64,000 nucleotides of DNA from Blastocystis sp. Blastoise. Taxonomy: Eukaryota > Sar > Bigyra > Opalinata > Blastocystidae. The notes under the pieces were generated by a model, which made no database searches, had not been told where the DNA came from, and saw only the letters and a list, made by a program, of their open reading frames with translations. A program made the position numbers and the translations under genes. Shown here piece after piece: positions 60,001 to 64,000 of this stretch. Numbering within the stretch: the first letter of the stretch is position 1; every line of letters begins with the position of its first letter. The DNA is taken from assembly GCA_039096225.1 (NCBI GenBank), contig JBBPEB010000029.1:62001-126000 (forward strand), written 5' to 3'.

Positions 60001-63000
60001 ATATACTTGGAAAACAATTTCTGGACCTATGTATTTATTAGATAATAATAATTATATTACACTTTCTTTTGTTATTTTATTTCCTACTACAAAAAATAAT
60101 AAATTTTTATTTGATATAAATTTCCGATTATTTGTTGATTCTTCTATTCCTATATCTTATTCTGCTGAATATAATTGTGAAGGAGGATGTAATACAAGTA
60201 AAGCTATATATATACAAGATCATGATTTATCTACAAGATGGATATCAAATACATTTAATATAACAGAATCTAAAGGAATTACAATTTTATTTAATAATCA
60301 TAATACTTATTATTTTAATAAATATTGTTTAATATCTTCAATGATAAAAAAAGAAGAAGATCCTATTGATTGGATTTTATATGGTATAGAAGATAATAAT
60401 AATATCTCAGATAATATTTTAGATAATATTTCAAATAATATTTCAGATAATAATAAAACATTAATACTTCTTGATATACAACATAATATATCTTGGGAAG
60501 ATAGAAATCAAAAACAATGTTTTTATATATCACAAAATACAAATTTTTATAAAGGATATCAATTTATAGCAACAAAAACAAATTCAAATTTATTAATAAA
60601 TCAATATTCACTTTCTGAATTAGAATTTTATATAGATGATTTTACATCTATTATTATTCCTCCACTTTCTTTTTCTATGAATATACTTAGTACATATAAA
60701 GGTATTCATTTTCCTCCTCTTCTTTCTTCTTCACCTTATTATACAAATTTTACTATATCTCCTTCTCTTCCTTCTCCATTATCTATTGATAGTAGTAATG
60801 GATATATTAATGGAATACCTATATATCCATTTTCATCAACTATTTATTCTATTAATGCTTATTCTATACAAGGAATACAAGTTAATACTACTATTACTTT
60901 AGAAGTACTTTCTTGTGATTCTCCTTATAATTTATTTATATTTCAATTTGAAATGAATGAAAATTCTAGATATGCAGGATGGTCTCTTTATGATAATTCA
61001 AATCAATTAATTGATTCTAAAAATACTAGTACACCACTTTCTACTGATTATTATAGTTTTTGTAAAATAACTTCTATTTATACACTTCATTTATTTGATA
61101 CAACTGAAAATGATTGGATTAATAGTAAATATACTATTTTATTAGAAGATGGTACTATACTTTATTCTTCTATTGTTTTACCACAAACTATTCTTCCTAT
61201 TACTATTTCATTTAATATAGGTTATTTAATGAATTTAAAAACAACTACTTGGAAATATCTTAATAATCGAAATATACCAGAATCTAATTGGATATTACCT
61301 AATTATGATGATTCTTATTGGTCTACAAGTATTAGTTCTACTCTTCCTTCTCCTTTAGGAATAACTCAATATTATAGAAGTTCATTTTTAATTCCTATTT
61401 TATCTTCTCTTTATGTATCTATGGAAATTACTACTTATACTTATGCTGGTATGATTCTTTATATAAATGGAATAGAAATTAATCGTATTCATTTACCTAA
61501 TAATATTAATATTACTTCATCTACATTAGCTACTTATGAATATACTAATTATACTTCTTTTAGTATAAGTATATTATTATCTAATCCTTGTTTAATTCAA
61601 GGATTAAATATAATAGCTATAGAAACACATCGTCAATATAATTTACCTATAATAAATGGATTTGGTTGTAGTATTCATTTAATATCTACTAATGAATATA
61701 GAATGATTGATGGTATATATACAACTAATAATATTAATATTGATCCAATATATGATATATCAAAATTATTTGATAATAATCCTCTTACTTATACAATTTC
61801 TGGACCACAATGTTTAGGATCTATATATACTTGGACATATAATAATAATAGACGTGAATATATTAATAAATATACTATTATAACAGGTCCAAAATGTAAT
61901 AAACGTCATCCTTCTGGTTGGAGATTAGAAGGTAGTAATAATCATGGAGAAACATGGACTTTATTACATTCTGTACGTCATCAATATTATACAACTTATA
62001 AACAAAGTATTAGTTATGATTTTTATATATCTGAATCTTATAATAGTTATCGTCTTTATATAAATGAATGTAATAATCATAATATTCTTCAAGATGATTA
62101 TTTAGATTGTCAAAATGATAATAATAATAATAATATATATTTTCAATTAGCAGAATTATCTTTTTATATAACAAATAATAAATTATCATGTAATCCTTTT
62201 GATGGATATATTGGTGCTTATGATAATACAGAAGCATATAAAGAATGTCCATTTGGTTATAAAGGTATACAAAAAAGATTATGTATAAATAGTCATTTTG
62301 AAGAAAATCAATTTTTATGTGATCCTCTTCCACCATTACATATAGAATATATATCAAATACATTTACATTTATTAAATTATTAGAATATTCAATTAATCC
62401 TATAATAGAAGGTGTACTTCTTTCTTTTTCTATATATCCTTCTTTACCTTTAGGTTTATCTATTAATATAACTACAGGAACTATTTATGGAATACCATTA
62501 ATAGAAACAATAAATTCTTCTTATATAATAACAGTATCAAATCCTGCTGGATCTTTAAATACTACAATAAATCTTATAATAATTAATGAATATTGTAATG
62601 AAGAAGGAATATGGATGAAAACTGAAATAGGATCGAATTCTACTCTATCTTGTGAAGATCCAATAAATTATGAAGGATATCGTACACGTAATTGTCTTAT
62701 TGGATCACCTGGTATATGGCTTAATGAATATTCTACATGTCAATTACGTATTCCTACACTTATATATCCTTCTTCTTTTATATCTATATATCGTTATGAT
62801 TCTCTTGATTCTCAAATTCCTATTCGTACAGGATTATTTTTAGAATCTATGACTATTTCTCCTTCTATTCTTAAAGGATTATCTTTTGATATTAATACGG
62901 GTATCATAGAAGGTATACCTTTAGAATTAGGTCAATTTATATATACTATAACATTAACAAATCCTCGTAATACAATAATATATATATTAACAATAGAAGT

Positions 63001-63775
63001 ATTACCCTTAAAATGTATAGAAGAAGAAGAAAAAGACAATTCATTATGGTTAAGTATAGAAAGACGTCAAACTAGTTATATAGAATGTTCAAATGGGTTT
63101 TCTGGAATACAATCTAGAGATTGTATTGATGGTGGATTTCATAATGCTACTTGGGATAATAATATAAATACAAAAAATTGTTTTATATATAATAGTGAAG
63201 AAACTCCAAATGAAAATTATGTATTTATACATATTCCATTAATTATTGAAGGTCCATCTTCTATATCAATGAAAAAACCTGATTCTCAAGAAATCTTTAG
63301 ACAATCTATTGTTTCATTATATAATAATAATATTAATATTGAAAGTGAATTAGTTCGTATATTATCTATAATAGATATGAATGATAATAATAATAATAAT
63401 ATAAATTATAATAGAACTATAATTACTATACGAATAATAGTAAAAGAAACAGAAGTTAATACTATAACGACAACGATGTATACATCAATAAATTCAAATA
63501 TATTATTATATAATATACATAATAATACAAATATAGAAACTTTACAAGAAATTCAAAAGATTTATTTAGATGTTTCTGGAATATCTACAGAATATTATAT
63601 TCCTAATAATAATACTATACTTATTATTATTATTATTATTATTATTCTTATCTTATTCATTATTGCTATTCTAGTTTCTATATATATTTTAAAGAAGAAG
63701 AAGAAGATGCAAATACATAAACTTGAACAACCAAATACAACACTTCAACGAAATCAACCTCAAAAAATGATCTAA
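57029..63775 (+). CDS. Giant He_PIG/sushi-like surface protein, copy B
   Basis: Same ten-exon architecture as the minus-strand copy: signal peptide MTFIPYLICFLLFIST split by a phase-1 intron, beta-sandwich segments, four He_PIG repeats (around residues 450, 985, 1545 and 1690), Cys-rich sushi-like modules (around 1460-1510, 1600-1650 and 1740-1795), a C-terminal membrane helix at about 1940-1965 and a Lys-rich cytoplasmic tail ending QPQKMI. The last exon (59337-63775) differs from copy A by Trp to Arg (SSRTSY), Ile to Val (NEHLVYS), Leu to Phe (ECPFGYKG), an Ile to Leu in the poly-Ile helix, and 13 extra residues built from Asp-Asn-Ile-Ser repeats. No stop or frameshift is seen, so both copies look functional. 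Its function is unknown; a surface adhesin or receptor is plausible. Confidence 0.88.
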
Positions 63776-64000
63776 AAGAATATGTTTTTTTTTAATTATA
63801 TATTTATTTTAATATATTTTTTTATTTTCCAAATCTATATATAATTTATTTTTTTTTAATAAAATAGAAAATGTTTTTTTTCTCTCTTTCTTTATTAATT
63901 CACGTTTTCTATATTAATTAAATTTTGCTTCAAATTATATATTAGTTTTTATTTATTTATTTATATTAGTTTTTATTTTTTTTTTGTTAATTATTATGTA
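63776..64000. other. 3' flank of giant gene copy B
   Basis: T-rich sequence matching the reverse complement of 11232-11454, so the duplication continues beyond the window. No gene seen. Confidence 0.6.

Larger units (their letters stand above)
56243..64000. repeat. Right arm of the 7.7 kb inverted duplication (cut by window end)
   Basis: Reverse complement of about 11232-18963. The match starts abruptly at 56243 inside what is the TLDc gene in the left arm, and continues to the last base of the window. Gene order and introns are the same as in the left arm. Differences are mainly microsatellite length and scattered substitutions. Confidence 0.93.

Overview
The window is nuclear DNA of an AT-rich, intron-dense microbial eukaryote using the standard genetic code: genes end in TAA, one clearly in TGA, and TGG is the usual Trp codon. 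Almost every gene is split by short introns that open with GTAT and close with ATATAG or a similar TAG. Many introns consist largely of (TA)n or (TTA)n microsatellites. I cannot place the species from sequence alone. A class I CoA-transferase with a presequence-like N-terminus and a decayed PEP-utilising dikinase would fit a protist or early-diverging fungus with a mitochondrion-related organelle, but that is inference.

Layout, left to right: SUMO (+); cytosolic-type alanyl-tRNA synthetase (-); acetyl/succinyl-type CoA-transferase (+); a broken PEP synthase/rifampin-phosphotransferase-like gene (-); a giant secreted single-pass membrane protein with four putative Ig (He_PIG) repeats and sushi-like Cys modules (-); a TLDc-domain protein (-); a predicted secreted or membrane-anchored coiled-coil protein (-); an unrecognised gene just upstream of it (-); a histidine-rich ZIP metal transporter (-); condensin II subunit CAP-D3 (+); two paralogous short-chain dehydrogenases (+); a BRCT-WGR-PARP (-); Vac14 (+); an epsin-like ENTH protein (-); Mad2 (+); the XPD/Rad3 helicase of TFIIH (+); then a second, inverted copy of the giant surface-protein gene (+).

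The main structural feature is a large inverted duplication. Positions about 11232-18963 reappear reverse-complemented at about 56243-64000, and the right copy is cut by the window edge. The arms are about 7.7 kb, nearly identical and separated by 37.3 kb. Both copies of the giant gene are open, with only a handful of residue differences plus a 13-residue indel. The right arm starts inside the neighbouring TLDc gene, leaving a 3' fragment, so the left locus looks ancestral. Recombination between the arms could invert the segment from the ZIP gene to XPD.

Most genes are conserved housekeeping genes: genome maintenance (condensin II, Mad2, XPD, PARP), membrane traffic (Vac14, epsin), translation (AlaRS) and modification (SUMO). 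The surface-protein arms and the dikinase pseudogene are the accessory, fast-changing part. I saw no convincing tRNA, rRNA, transposon ORF or CRISPR array. Exon joins were read by eye and internal boundaries are approximate unless stated.
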